The position numbers and the translations under genes were made by a program. Source: RFSX01 sp965248155 (lineage in GTDB: Bacteria > Bacteroidota > Bacteroidia > Chitinophagales > Saprospiraceae). Taken from it: a stretch of 64,000 bases of DNA. The DNA lies in contig CBDFIO010000002.1 in NCBI GenBank assembly GCA_965248155.1, positions 496,001-560,000 of the forward strand, written 5' to 3'. Numbering within the stretch: the stretch's first letter is position 1; each line of letters opens with the position of its first letter. Below the pieces are notes generated by a model, which was not told the DNA's origin, ran no database searches, and saw only the letters and a list, made by a program, of their open reading frames with translations. Positions 1 through 10,367 of the stretch are shown here, one piece after another.

Positions 1-1658
1 TCATTATTAACACTCGCATTAACATGATCATTACAAGTTAATGTTCCTCCACCACCAACTCCAACTTCAATAGATGTTGAAGTTTGACATCCTGGGAAGG
101 CTGGTACGCCACCTACAGACACATTATCAATAAAGGTTCCCGTAAATTCAAATGTCAATGTATAAAAACCATTGGCATATTCTGTCGGATCAAATTCTGC
201 AACTCCTATTCCAGTTGAAGGATCTCCAACATAGACTCTTACGAAACCAGCAAAACCATTGATCTCAGTAACTTCATTCCCTGAAAACATCAAAGGAGTT
301 CCGTTATTACAGAAAGCTACCATATCGATTACAGGATCTGTAATTACAGGATACTGACAAACATTTGAAATTACCAGTTGATTTCCATTAGCATCATTTA
401 TTGGGAATGTATTTCCTTGGGATTCACCTTCTACAAATAAAGTATACCCAATAAGGTCTACATGATCAAATGTCAATCTATACAATCCAGGAATAAATTC
501 TGGAATCGCATCTCCAACAGAGTAACCTGTTAATCCAGTACTTCCTGCACCAATAACAAGATTTAGTCCTGCAGGACCTGTGACATCGATAACCTCACCA
601 AATGTTCCATCTTGCGATCCGTTATAAGACTGATCATTGTTACAAGAACAAGGATCACTAATTACTGAAGCAAAATTACATGATCCACAACCACCACTAA
701 AGCTGGTCGTACAACCATTTGCATCAACAACATCTATTGTATAATTTCCTCCTGCAACTCCTAAGTATAAAGTAGCTATTTGGCCTTCAGCTAATAAGGT
801 CTGAGTCAAAATACCAAAACTTGAAGTTACAGTATATGGTGCTGTTCCATTGGCTACTGATAAAGTAACCAAACTTCCTATGTTACCAATATTAGGATCG
901 TAGTTACACACGCAACTAGATACTGAAAGTTCAGGTACAGGGTCAACAACAACTTCTGTTGAATAGGATGTTTCGCAACCCGGATAAGCAGGGTTCGCTA
1001 TGGTGCCTCCTGAATCGCCAGTGCCGGATCCTGTAAATGTCCATAGCACTGAATGTGTACCCGGTCCAAGTAATGCAGGATCAAAATCATTTGATCCGCT
1101 ACCATTAATGGTAACAATAATATTACCTGGATTTCCATCAACTTCAGATACTAATAAATCTAAATTATCAGTTGATGCAGCATCTGCACAGAAAGGACCT
1201 AAAGTCGGTTCTGTAATTACTGGATATTCGCATACATTAGAAACACATATTGGTAATCCGGATCCTGAAGCAGTAATCGGATTTCCGAACATATCTACTA
1301 CACAAAGAGAATATCCTATATCATCTACATGATTAAATGTTAAGCTATACATACATAAACCTGTTACAGGATCGATAGGACCAGAAGTGAACATAGCTCC
1401 AGCTATGCTAGCTGGTGTAGAAGTACCTGAAGCAAACAAGTCAAAGCCACAAGTACCTGTTACTACAACAGTTTCAGAAAATGTCCCATCTCCAGCTCCG
1501 TTTGCTGATTGATCATTGTTACATGCACACGGATCAGAGGCCATAAAGTCTAATTCAAAGGAAGCATTGTAGTCGTCGGGCATTAGTTGTCCATAGGTAC
1601 ATACAACTATGGATAATAACATAAAGCAAATGGCAAAGCTTTTTTGTGCCAATTTCAT
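1..1658 (-). CDS. Large secreted/surface protein, N-terminal part (runs off left edge)
   Basis: The reading frame is open from an ATG at 1658 to the window edge (552 codons, no stop). It begins with a signal peptide (MKLAQKSFAICFMLLSIVVC, then TYGQ). The mature part holds two tandem modules of about 290 residues, each starting SDPCxCNNDQSxNG, then DGTF, a YxLTFxHVDxIGY motif, NVCxYPVIT and an FPGCQTS/YPGCETS motif. At the edge the protein enters an LTCNDHVNASVNN segment that matches the start of the 1471-codon protein encoded at 5768-10162 (LTCNNHINVGVNY), so the two are probably relatives. Expected to be exported by Sec and, if the missing C-terminus has a sorting domain, placed on the surface by T9SS. 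The function is not recognised. Confidence 0.85.
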   Translation of the reverse strand, partial: MKLAQKSFAICFMLLSIVVCTYGQLMPDDYNASFELDFMASDPCACNNDQSANGAGDGTFSETVVVTGTCGFDLFASGTSTPASIAGAMFTSGPIDPVTGLCMYSLTFNHVDDIGYSLCVVDMFGNPITASGSGLPICVSNVCEYPVITEPTLGPFCADAASTDNLDLLVSEVDGNPGNIIVTINGSGSNDFDPALLGPGTHSVLWTFTGSGTGDSGGTIANPAYPGCETSYSTEVVVDPVPELSVSSCVCNYDPNIGNIGSLVTLSVANGTAPYTVTSSFGILTQTLLAEGQIATLYLGVAGGNYTIDVVDANGCTTSFSGGCGSCNFASVISDPCSCNNDQSYNGSQDGTFGEVIDVTGPAGLNLVIGAGSTGLTGYSVGDAIPEFIPGLYRLTFDHVDLIGYTLFVEGESQGNTFPINDANGNQLVISNVCQYPVITDPVIDMVAFCNNGTPLMFSGNEVTEINGFAGFVRVYVGDPSTGIGVAEFDPTEYANGFYTLTFEFTGTFIDNVSVGGVPAFPGCQTSTSIEVGVGGGGTLTCNDHVNASVNN

Positions 1659-1691
1659 GAGATTGAGTTTTGATTAAAAATATTGATTTAT

Positions 1692-1702
1692 GATTTCGTC
1701 CT
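1692..1702 (-). promoter_or_regulatory. Leader element shared with the other giant surface gene
   Basis: The 11-base sequence GATTTCGTCCT (plus-strand reading) occurs here, 34 bases before the start at 1658, and again at 10355-10365 upstream of the other large minus-strand surface gene. Both genes also share AAAACTCAATCTC directly before the ATG. A TAATTTTG -10-like box lies at 1733-1740 on the minus strand. A common 5' untranslated region is inferred. Confidence 0.4.
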
Positions 1703-1790
1703 TTGCCGAAGCAAATTAAGTTGCAAATTAAGCAAAATTATTTTTCACAATGGTATACCATCGGGTTAATTTTCATTTTATTTACAACAT

Positions 1791-4700
1791 ATGAGTAAAA
1801 TATATCATTTTTCTTTAATTTCTTTAGTTTTCACCGCGCTTTTTTTCCAAAATTCTCTTCACGGGCAATTTTCAAGAGATTTAGGATGTCAGTCAGCTTC
1901 CGATGCATTTATTGGTTTGGATCGGAAAGATTGGACTTCTAACATAGATATTGTCAGTGAATCTTATCAGTTAAATTTTGATATTCCAGAACCCCAATTA
2001 TTTTCCTGTTCAGTATTGGATCAGATTCAAGTATCTATAACTGGATTTTCCGCTACGAATAATATTCCTCCTGAATGCTATTTATGGTTATGGACACACG
2101 CTCTAAATTGTAGTGACAATGCTCCAATTAGTTGTCCTGAAATTATATTCGATCAGATGGGTTTACAAACAATTTTTAGCATAAATGGAAACGATGTTAC
2201 TGAGGGCACCACAATAGGGATTGATATTGTCGTAGTTATAGACGCTACTAACCTTTCCTGTATTCAAGAAACAATTACAAATGGATTATACAGCGCAGAT
2301 TTTGAAATTTGTCTTGAAGCCTTTTATGTTCCTGATGAAGTTGAAGAAGATTTAGATCTCGGAGATGATATTGAAATATGCGAAGGAGTACCAATCAGTA
2401 TCACGGGACCAGACAATTGGGAAATATATGAATGGGAAGGTCCAATAGATTCTGACGAACAAACGATAATAAATGTTATTCCGGGTCAATACACGCTTGA
2501 GGTTACAGATTCGAATGGATGTAGAAGTTCAGATGATATTGAGATAATCGAGACAATGATAGATGATATAGAATTTAATATTCCGAACAATCTAATAATA
2601 TGTGGAGATAGTCTATTGGATATTTCAGTCATCAATTATATGGATAATAGTGATTTCGATATAGAATGGGAGCTCCCCGATGGTTCTATCGAAGATGGTA
2701 ATTCTATTACGACTGATAGTTCCGGGCTTTATATGGTTACTGTACTAGATCAAAATAACTTTTGCCAATCTGTCGACAGCATTAAGGTGTCTTTCCTTGA
2801 AAGCATCTCAGCGAGAATTATTGGTGACACATTATCATGCGGATCCGATAGTCTTCAACTTGCAGTTGAAATTACACCTGATGATTCTCTAGATTATACA
2901 TACCAATGGATATTTGAGACTGATACCAGTTTTACCAGTCAATATTCAGTATTAGGTAGCGGGAACGTAATTTTGAATTTATCAGATTCAATGTCTTGTC
3001 TGTCAAGTACAGATACTCTATTTATCATGGAAATAAATCCTGAGTCTGCAGGAGAAGATCAAAATGAAACACTCTGTCAGGGGGAGATCTTTGATTTGTC
3101 ATCCTTGTTGGATGTTTCAACGCCGACTAATGGAATATGGATTGATGTGCAAAACAGCAACCCCCTTCCAAATTCAATTATTGAATTTAATGTCCCCTTA
3201 GGGATTTTAGAATATGAATACATCGTTGTGAATACATTGCCATGCTCGAATGATACATCATTGATCACAATTAATATCGTGGATGCCGATATTTCAGCTG
3301 GTGATAATAGAACTGAAGTTCTATGCTTTGAGGCTGAAATAAACTTAATGGATTTAATAAATGGTGATGGAGGAGGTGATTTTTTTGATACAAACAGTCA
3401 GCATGTGGCAAATACATTTATTGAAAGTAGTGCCCTAAATGTTGGAAGCAATTTATTTTTCTATATCGTCGAAAGTCCGCGTTGTGGTTTAGACACTGCT
3501 TTCATTGATTTAAATTTGCTGTCCCAAAATCAACAATTTTATAACGGACCAATTTGTGAGGAAGAATCGATATTGATAAATAATACTCTTTATGATCTTA
3601 ATAATTCTGTAGGAACAGAAGTATTAATGTCTTCGGCAGGATGTGACAGTATCATTGATATAGATCTGGAATTCTTCAATCCGTCAATTTCTATGATTAC
3701 GAGGGACCTGTGTGAAAATGAAATAATAAACATCAATAATCCAATCAGTAGTGTCGTATTATCAGGACAATCAGAAAATGGATGCGACAGTACTGTAATT
3801 CTTGATTTAACATTTATAAGCTTTGTAGACACGCTTATTGCAATTCAGTTATGTGATGACGAAACCATAACAATTGAAAATGTTCTTTTTGACATAAATC
3901 ATTCTGACGATCAAATCATTCTGACGAATGGATCGAAGCTTGGATGTGATAGTATTATCAATGTAAATATTGAATTTACAAGTGCAATTACAGCAGATAT
4001 TAATAATATATTATGTATTGAAGATTATCTTCTTATAAATGGTACTTTATATAATATAAACAACGCGATTGGTACAGAAATGCTGAGTTCTGTGAACGGA
4101 TGCGACAGTATTATAACTGTAGATTTAAGTTTTTTTGACCTGGCTGAATCGGTATTTGTGACTGATTTATGTGACAATGATTTCTTACAAATTGGGAGTG
4201 ACATTTATAATGAACAAAACTTAAGTGGAACAACAATCCTAACCGGGGCTGATCAAAATGGATGTGATAGTTTGGTTCATGTTGACTTATCTCACAACAG
4301 TAGTGATCTTGTGAATATGAGTGAATTGATTTGCGATAATGATAGCATTTTTATTGTTGACGAATGGGCCAGTCAAGCCGGTATATATTCGGATACTTTA
4401 ATCAATCTTGCAGGCTGTGACAGCATTATCACAACTGAATTAAGTTTAATGGTGTGCACAATAGATCTGCAGACCAACATCACAAATTTGACATGCTTCC
4501 AATCAAATGATGGTGTTGTTGAAATTTTTATTTCGGATAGCAATCTTTTCCCAGTGAATTATAAAGTAACTGATCAGAGTGATATTTGTATTGATCAAGG
4601 AATTATTGATAATGAGACATCAATCAATTTTGATAACATGGCCGCGGGAATTTATACTATTGAAATATCTAATATTTCAGGAGTAATTAAATCAGAGACT

Positions 4701-5711
4701 TTTGAAATTCTTGACGCAATTGAAATAACAATCGACCCTATTGTCAATAATGTATTATGTGGTGGAGAATCTGATGGTTCAATAGAATTAAATGCTCAGG
4801 GCGGAAACGGAACTCTAATTTATGAATGGTCAAATGGGATGAGCTCTGAAGATATTTCAAATTTAACTGCCGGACAATATGAAATTTCGGTTTCAGATCA
4901 AAATGATTGTGAAATCATATCCTCATTCACAATTGATGAACCACAGTCCATCAGTTATTCAATAAGTAGTATGAATGTAAGTTGTCCAGAAGATGTAGAT
5001 GGCACAATAGAGATAAGTCAAATTTCAGGGGGTACAGAACCCTTGCAATATTCAATTGATGGATTGAATTATTCTGATGATCCGCTCTTTTCAAACCTTT
5101 TAGCAGGAGATTATACAATTTCAGTAATGGATGTCAATAATTGTGAAGAGACATCAGTAACAACTATTTCTATCAATTCAGCTATTGATTTAAATCTGCC
5201 ATCTATTATTCAGATTGAACAAGGGGATTCAATAGTTATTATTCCAGAAATTAATTTTACTCCTATCAGTATTATGTGGAGCCCAGACAATAATATAGAT
5301 TGTGCTTCTTGTTTGACACCTACTGTATCTCCATTAGTCACAAGCATCTTTAGTGTTGTTTTGATTGATGAATTTGGTTGTAGTATTTCTGGAGATGTTA
5401 CCGTTGAAGTCCTTATTTCTGAGACTCCTGACTTTTATTTGCCAAATATATTCACGCCATTTCAAAACACGGGTTCCAATAATACTTTTATGCCCCTCTA
5501 CGCTGGCAATACCAATGTCAATATCGTATCCTTTAGAATCTATGACCGATGGGGAAATGAAGTGTTTTCAGAATCAAGTAACCTCAAAGGTTGGACCGGA
5601 TTTATCAATGGAGAGCAAGCTCAACAAGGTGTATATGTATACAGCGTGGAATATCAGGATGCTTTATCCATTACTAAATTTGCAGTCGGAGACCTTTTAC
5701 TTATAAGATAA
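1791..5711 (+). CDS. Giant T9SS type B cargo with GCDS and SprB-like repeats
   Basis: 1306 residues. Residues 1-26 are a signal peptide ending HGQ. Ig-like and Cys-rich regions follow. Six repeats of about 50 residues, each with a leading Cys and a closing GCDS(I/T/L) motif, occupy about residues 586-889. Three SprB-type repeats (LTC.., VLCGGESDGSIEL.., VSCPEDVDGTIEI.., each ending in AGxYxIxVxDxNxC) lie at about 900-1125. The last 90 residues are a gliding-associated C-terminal (type B) sorting domain: FYLPNIFTP, then IYDRWGNEVF, GW, GVYVYSVEY. It is therefore predicted to cross the outer membrane by T9SS as an adhesin-like surface protein, possibly gliding related; its ligand is unknown. 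It is divergent from the gene at 1-1658 and convergent with the next gene. Confidence 0.9.
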   Translation: MSKIYHFSLISLVFTALFFQNSLHGQFSRDLGCQSASDAFIGLDRKDWTSNIDIVSESYQLNFDIPEPQLFSCSVLDQIQVSITGFSATNNIPPECYLWLWTHALNCSDNAPISCPEIIFDQMGLQTIFSINGNDVTEGTTIGIDIVVVIDATNLSCIQETITNGLYSADFEICLEAFYVPDEVEEDLDLGDDIEICEGVPISITGPDNWEIYEWEGPIDSDEQTIINVIPGQYTLEVTDSNGCRSSDDIEIIETMIDDIEFNIPNNLIICGDSLLDISVINYMDNSDFDIEWELPDGSIEDGNSITTDSSGLYMVTVLDQNNFCQSVDSIKVSFLESISARIIGDTLSCGSDSLQLAVEITPDDSLDYTYQWIFETDTSFTSQYSVLGSGNVILNLSDSMSCLSSTDTLFIMEINPESAGEDQNETLCQGEIFDLSSLLDVSTPTNGIWIDVQNSNPLPNSIIEFNVPLGILEYEYIVVNTLPCSNDTSLITINIVDADISAGDNRTEVLCFEAEINLMDLINGDGGGDFFDTNSQHVANTFIESSALNVGSNLFFYIVESPRCGLDTAFIDLNLLSQNQQFYNGPICEEESILINNTLYDLNNSVGTEVLMSSAGCDSIIDIDLEFFNPSISMITRDLCENEIININNPISSVVLSGQSENGCDSTVILDLTFISFVDTLIAIQLCDDETITIENVLFDINHSDDQIILTNGSKLGCDSIINVNIEFTSAITADINNILCIEDYLLINGTLYNINNAIGTEMLSSVNGCDSIITVDLSFFDLAESVFVTDLCDNDFLQIGSDIYNEQNLSGTTILTGADQNGCDSLVHVDLSHNSSDLVNMSELICDNDSIFIVDEWASQAGIYSDTLINLAGCDSIITTELSLMVCTIDLQTNITNLTCFQSNDGVVEIFISDSNLFPVNYKVTDQSDICIDQGIIDNETSINFDNMAAGIYTIEISNISGVIKSETFEILDAIEITIDPIVNNVLCGGESDGSIELNAQGGNGTLIYEWSNGMSSEDISNLTAGQYEISVSDQNDCEIISSFTIDEPQSISYSISSMNVSCPEDVDGTIEISQISGGTEPLQYSIDGLNYSDDPLFSNLLAGDYTISVMDVNNCEETSVTTISINSAIDLNLPSIIQIEQGDSIVIIPEINFTPISIMWSPDNNIDCASCLTPTVSPLVTSIFSVVLIDEFGCSISGDVTVEVLISETPDFYLPNIFTPFQNTGSNNTFMPLYAGNTNVNIVSFRIYDRWGNEVFSESSNLKGWTGFINGEQAQQGVYVYSVEYQDALSITKFAVGDLLLIR
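3546..4458 (+). repeat. Six diverged GCDS protein repeats
   Basis: Within the 1306-residue protein, six units of about 45-60 residues each begin with (I/L)C followed by acidic residues and end with GCDSI, GCDST or GCDSL and an alternating hydrophobic strand. Spacing varies slightly and the DNA has diverged, so this is an old protein-level repeat and not a recent tandem duplication. Confidence 0.75.
4486..5163 (+). repeat. Three SprB-like repeats
   Basis: Three units of about 70-80 residues inside the same protein share a first Cys, a D-G-x-(V/I)-(E)-(I/L) strand, a Y/W strand, AG-x-Y and a final D-x-N-(D/N)-C. This is the SprB repeat pattern of gliding-bacterium adhesins. Confidence 0.65.
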
Positions 5712-5743
5712 AAAAAGGCCTACCCGAAAAATCGGATAAGCCT
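5711..5743 (-). terminator. Rho-independent terminator
   Basis: Read on the minus strand, AGGCTTATCCGA and TCGGGTAGGCCT form a 12-pair stem with two G-U wobbles and a four-base loop, followed by TTTTTT. It ends the minus-strand giant gene that stops at 5768. On the plus strand the wobbles become mismatches and the T tract is poor, so it serves the plus gene less well. Confidence 0.85.
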
Positions 5744-5767
5744 AAGTTTCATAAAATCAATAAATGA

Positions 5768-8700
5768 TTACTCAATCACAATCATATGCTTTGTTGCTGT
5801 ATGTTCTGATGTTTCCAATGTATAATAAATCATTCCATTGGTTGACAAATCAGATTTAGCGATTTTTATTTCATTATATCCAGCGTTAGCATTTGCTGAG
5901 AATACTTTAATAATCCTTCCTGTAATATCAAATAAGCTCAATCTTACATCATCTCCTTTATCCATATTAAATCCTACGATGGTGTATTCATTAAATGGGT
6001 TAGGTTGATTTTGATATAGTTCAAAAGCATTTAAATTATCAACTTTAGAAAGATTAATGTCAACTATAGAAAGAGATTCTCCAACATAAGCTTCTGCTTT
6101 TGTAATATCAGAATTAACATCTATCAGATCTGATATTTGACCATCCTTTTTTGCTTTCATGACAAAGCTTACAATATGATCATCAACATCAATTGGAGTC
6201 AGCTCATGATAACTCATAGTAAGGCTATTGTCAAATACAGCTACATTACTATTATTAATGTTTTTGCCATTAAGCTCTACAAGTTCAAAGGCATTCATAT
6301 CTAAAGTAAACTGAAAACCATATATGGCCTCTTGTCCTGATGTTAATTGAAGTTCAATAATTTCTCCTTCAGTAACATATCTATCGTCATATTCAAGACT
6401 AACAACAGATTTCAAGTCATTCACAGGATTATTTGTCAGGTGCGCTTCTGCACTGCTGTTTACATCTCCTATTTTCACTCCGACAAAATCGCCTGAGGTC
6501 ATATCTTCTTGTAAATCTTGAATACTGATATATTCTTCATAAGACCAAACATTAGAAATTGTTAATACCTGTGCTGCATCGATAACTTTCCAACTTTCAT
6601 TATTAGGTAGCTCAGTATAAACTCCCAATACCAATTTTCTAAGTTCGATAAGATCTATAGCTGTTACATCTTTGTCATTATTAACGTCAGCTGCTATCAT
6701 CTTATAAGGACTATCCAACATTTGTTGGCCAAGAACATGCTTTTGTATAAGCAATAGATCAAGTGTACTCACTCCATTTAGAAGATCATCATTCTTAGAT
6801 CCACTTACCGTATAATCATTATAATAAGGTGCACTTTCAAATGCATACTCTCCATTGAAGTTTGTCATATTATAAACCGGGAAGTCAGGGTCATCGCTCA
6901 TAAGTTGAGTCATTACACCTTCGACTTCAGCTCCTGTTTCAGTCATTATTTGTCCTGCTATTCTTCCTTCTCCAACACCCATATTGTCTACAAGTCTCAG
7001 ATTTACAATTGAATAGTCTTTATTTCCGCATTCATCCCAAGCATAAATTGGAATTCTTGCAAAACCATCCGGGTCTGCATCATCAATAGTAAATATTTTT
7101 CCAGCAGATCTAAGACCTGGTTCCCATCTGTGAGCGTCACCATCGAAATAATCATCCTGGTCCTGATAATCTCCAGTTACAGGATCATAATACCAGAATG
7201 TACCATTGTACCATTGCAAGTCACTGCTACTATCATATTCAGAATCATTTCTTGCCGGTGGTGCTACATCAGAAAAAGTAAACAAGATGTTTTCATTGGA
7301 AGTACAATTGTCAAAGCTTCCAACATTAAAATCTACAGCCCATAATTCAACCTGGCCACTTCCACTCATAACAGCGGTGCTTAGATTCAAGAAATATGGC
7401 GTTGGTGCTTTTTTATCTGATACTTGGAAATATCGAACATGACTAACATTATTACCACATCCATCATATACTCTCCATACAGCTCTATGCCATATTTTTC
7501 CGGTAGGAATTCCATCCGGCAAAGATATAGTAACCAATTCATCGTTACCTGAAGGATACATATAATATGGGTTAGGGGAGCCATTTGTTATTCTTGGCAG
7601 TGATGTACCATAAAAGTAATCTGAAGTCCAATCTGAATTTAAATCTATAGTGACATCCCATTTCAACCATTCACTTTTACATACTCCCGAATCTGCTGCA
7701 CGAGCACTTAATTGAATTCCCGTACTGCTACAATCCTGATCGGCTGCAAAGCAAAGACTATCTACAACAGTAAGTTCTGGATCTTGTGTATCGATTATTT
7801 TAATCAATTGAGTGTGATCCCATTTTCCTGGTGAGTTTGGATTCGTAGGATTATAACTACACCAATCAATGATACTCCAGTGATTCAATATTTTGTAACA
7901 AGCTCCATCTTCAAAATTGAAAGTGTCACTTGTCAATGAAACACCTATCAAATTACAAGTTGCAGGATTCCAATCAGGTTCTCCTCTATCAAAACCATCA
8001 CAGTCTACTATGATGTCTGCAGGAAATCCGATTGATGCCGGATTGAATGGATTGATTGGTTCGATTACAAACCATTGTGTGCAACTACTGCAACTTTTAA
8101 ATTGTCTTCTAATTGCTCCGAAACCACAACTTGGATCGTATGCCGGAACTTCTTGCCCATCATATCGAGGGTCTCCAAAAAATCCATCATTCGGACCTTT
8201 TCTTCTTGGCTCTGTATCTTCTATTAATTCATCAAAATCACATCCCAAATCTAATTCTCCACATGCAGAAAAAGATCCTGGTAATCCTGTCACTGAAAAA
8301 TTATTATAATCCATTTCACATGTTAAAACCAAATCAAGTGGACAGGATTGTGTTGAATTAGATTTATCTTCTAAAAGAATTTCAGACCATGCATAATTTA
8401 CATTTCCGTAGGCATCTGTAACTCTGAATTGGACATCTATTGAACGAGATATTTGACCATTAAGATCTTCACAACAGAATCCTACAAAAGGACCCCATAG
8501 TGTATCCAAACCCGGACAATATCCATCCGTTCTTCTTACCGCAAGACTTACAGCAGTACATCCATCATAAGATCCATTATCTACATCTTCTGCATATACT
8601 TTAGCAATTCCTTGTTGCCCGTCAATCGGGTTACCGATATTGGTTAAACTGGTAACAATAAATTCTTTAGTTACTGGAACTGGTGGAGTGAAATCCTTAA

Positions 8701-10162
8701 CAGTTACATCAATATAAGTATTGCCTCTGTTGCCACAACAGTCTTCAGTAACATATTCTACTCTGAAAGTTTGACCTTCAGCCGCGTTATGCATGATATA
8801 ACCATCGTCAGCATTTCCAGTAATTTCCAGTGCACCTGTAACACTTCCTATCCAGTATGTGATGTAATTATCACAATAGTCATTAAGATGTTCAGGATGC
8901 CGGAGCTTTACATCAGCTTCACATTTCCAAGCATCAACGCTGACAGAAATATCTCTTACATCAATCGTTGGTCCTTCGTTATCAATAACTTTTATTATTT
9001 GACCGTATTCAATATACTCTCCAATACACCAATCGAGAATTGTCCAAGTACGTAATACTTTGCTGTTACCATAACAACCAGGCTGGCACGCTTCTATGTC
9101 CTGATCTGTATATCCGACTATGATATTGCAAACCTCAGTATTAATTGGTTGAGCGTGAGGGCCGGATGGATTTCTTCCATTTACATAATAGTGAGGATAG
9201 GCATAAGGTATTCCTTCATTATTTTCAATTATTCTATCAATATCCAATTCATCCGGATCTACATTGTTATCATCTGTGTCCTGGTCTTGAGTTGCAGGAT
9301 CATCATAAAACATAGAAATCGCATAAGGCGTAATATCTGTTCCACATGTTAATGTTACAACATGAAAAGGTAGAATAAAACTGTCTTCGGCAACAACGAT
9401 TTGTCCGGTGTGCGCATCTATTCTTGCGGTATCTAAAGTTTCTAAACCAAAAGGTTTGAAATAATATTCTCTAGTACAACTCTTTGTTGCTGTAGATCCT
9501 GTACCTGTGTAGTAAGTCAATGTCCAAGTTCTTCTCATGAGTGTACCGTTACATCCTAAATCTTGGAACACATCATAATAAGAGATGTTATCATCTGTAA
9601 CACCATCACAGTTATCTTCTGTATTATCGTCAACAAAGTCTTCTACATCTTCAGGAATCAATTCATCCCTCAATCTGTCCCAATATCTTTCTTTGAGTAT
9701 AGGAAGTTCATAGCAAACCAATGTACAATCCTCAGAATACTCTTTGATTCCATCGCCATTCAAGTCTTCTCCTCCAACAGGGCAATCGCATTGAATTTCA
9801 GGAGCGATTTTATCTTCAAACAGTACGGTTCCCCAACAAAGATTAAGGTTGTTGTAGTATACTTCAAATAAAAGATTGGCATCCAGTACCAAGCCTAAAA
9901 TGAGTGTAGGACCTGTGTAATCACCATAAATTATTGGGTCTCCAGCTAAATCGTAAATAACGAATGTATAGGCTGGATCAGTGATATCTTCATTGTTACC
10001 CACATCTGCCTCAAGAAACATATCTATTGTTAGGTCAATCGAACAAGCGTAATTGACCCCTACATTTATATGATTATTGCAGGTAAGGGTTTGAGCATTA
10101 AGCGTATTTAAGAAAGTAAATGCGCATAAAAAACTCAGAAAATAGTAAAATCTTTTGATCAT
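5768..10162 (-). CDS. Giant T9SS type A cargo with dockerin-like module
   Basis: The start at 10162 (MIKRFYYFLSFLCAFTFLNT.., signal peptide ending NAQ) is preferred over the in-frame ATG at 10183, because AAAACTCAATCTC-ATG is identical to the leader of the gene at 1658. The protein has about 1464 residues. Its bulk is a series of Cys-rich Ig-like repeats typical of Bacteroidota surface proteins (segments such as DKIAPEI, DNEGPTIDV, DTQDPELTV, DKKAPTPYF). A duplicated Ca-binding dockerin-like segment (GVSTLDLLLIQKHVLG, then AADVNNDKDVTAIDLIELRK) lies about 330 residues before the end, then a cohesin-like stretch, and a type A sorting domain (LYQNQPNPF.., DITGRIIK.., final KHMIVIE). Predicted to be surface displayed; ligand unknown. 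Confidence 0.88.
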   Translation of the reverse strand: MIKRFYYFLSFLCAFTFLNTLNAQTLTCNNHINVGVNYACSIDLTIDMFLEADVGNNEDITDPAYTFVIYDLAGDPIIYGDYTGPTLILGLVLDANLLFEVYYNNLNLCWGTVLFEDKIAPEIQCDCPVGGEDLNGDGIKEYSEDCTLVCYELPILKERYWDRLRDELIPEDVEDFVDDNTEDNCDGVTDDNISYYDVFQDLGCNGTLMRRTWTLTYYTGTGSTATKSCTREYYFKPFGLETLDTARIDAHTGQIVVAEDSFILPFHVVTLTCGTDITPYAISMFYDDPATQDQDTDDNNVDPDELDIDRIIENNEGIPYAYPHYYVNGRNPSGPHAQPINTEVCNIIVGYTDQDIEACQPGCYGNSKVLRTWTILDWCIGEYIEYGQIIKVIDNEGPTIDVRDISVSVDAWKCEADVKLRHPEHLNDYCDNYITYWIGSVTGALEITGNADDGYIMHNAAEGQTFRVEYVTEDCCGNRGNTYIDVTVKDFTPPVPVTKEFIVTSLTNIGNPIDGQQGIAKVYAEDVDNGSYDGCTAVSLAVRRTDGYCPGLDTLWGPFVGFCCEDLNGQISRSIDVQFRVTDAYGNVNYAWSEILLEDKSNSTQSCPLDLVLTCEMDYNNFSVTGLPGSFSACGELDLGCDFDELIEDTEPRRKGPNDGFFGDPRYDGQEVPAYDPSCGFGAIRRQFKSCSSCTQWFVIEPINPFNPASIGFPADIIVDCDGFDRGEPDWNPATCNLIGVSLTSDTFNFEDGACYKILNHWSIIDWCSYNPTNPNSPGKWDHTQLIKIIDTQDPELTVVDSLCFAADQDCSSTGIQLSARAADSGVCKSEWLKWDVTIDLNSDWTSDYFYGTSLPRITNGSPNPYYMYPSGNDELVTISLPDGIPTGKIWHRAVWRVYDGCGNNVSHVRYFQVSDKKAPTPYFLNLSTAVMSGSGQVELWAVDFNVGSFDNCTSNENILFTFSDVAPPARNDSEYDSSSDLQWYNGTFWYYDPVTGDYQDQDDYFDGDAHRWEPGLRSAGKIFTIDDADPDGFARIPIYAWDECGNKDYSIVNLRLVDNMGVGEGRIAGQIMTETGAEVEGVMTQLMSDDPDFPVYNMTNFNGEYAFESAPYYNDYTVSGSKNDDLLNGVSTLDLLLIQKHVLGQQMLDSPYKMIAADVNNDKDVTAIDLIELRKLVLGVYTELPNNESWKVIDAAQVLTISNVWSYEEYISIQDLQEDMTSGDFVGVKIGDVNSSAEAHLTNNPVNDLKSVVSLEYDDRYVTEGEIIELQLTSGQEAIYGFQFTLDMNAFELVELNGKNINNSNVAVFDNSLTMSYHELTPIDVDDHIVSFVMKAKKDGQISDLIDVNSDITKAEAYVGESLSIVDINLSKVDNLNAFELYQNQPNPFNEYTIVGFNMDKGDDVRLSLFDITGRIIKVFSANANAGYNEIKIAKSDLSTNGMIYYTLETSEHTATKHMIVIE

Positions 10163-10367
10163 GAGATTGAGTTTTATTATCATTTCAGTTTATAAAACGT
10201 TGATTTACTTGAAATTCAACATTTATCAATTTCTTAATGTATTGAAAACCAGTAGACCTAAAAATCAAACTTGAGAGAAGAAAAGACAAAGCAAATTAGT
10301 TTGTCCTGGTTTACTTATCTTCAATAGCATCAATAATAATACGCTCCAAAGAACGATTTCGTCCTAG

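Noticed and set aside
3546..4458. Possible CRISPR-like array from regularly spaced GCDS-coding DNA
   Set aside because: The repeats are diverged, in frame and keep protein signatures; there are no identical short repeats with unique spacers.
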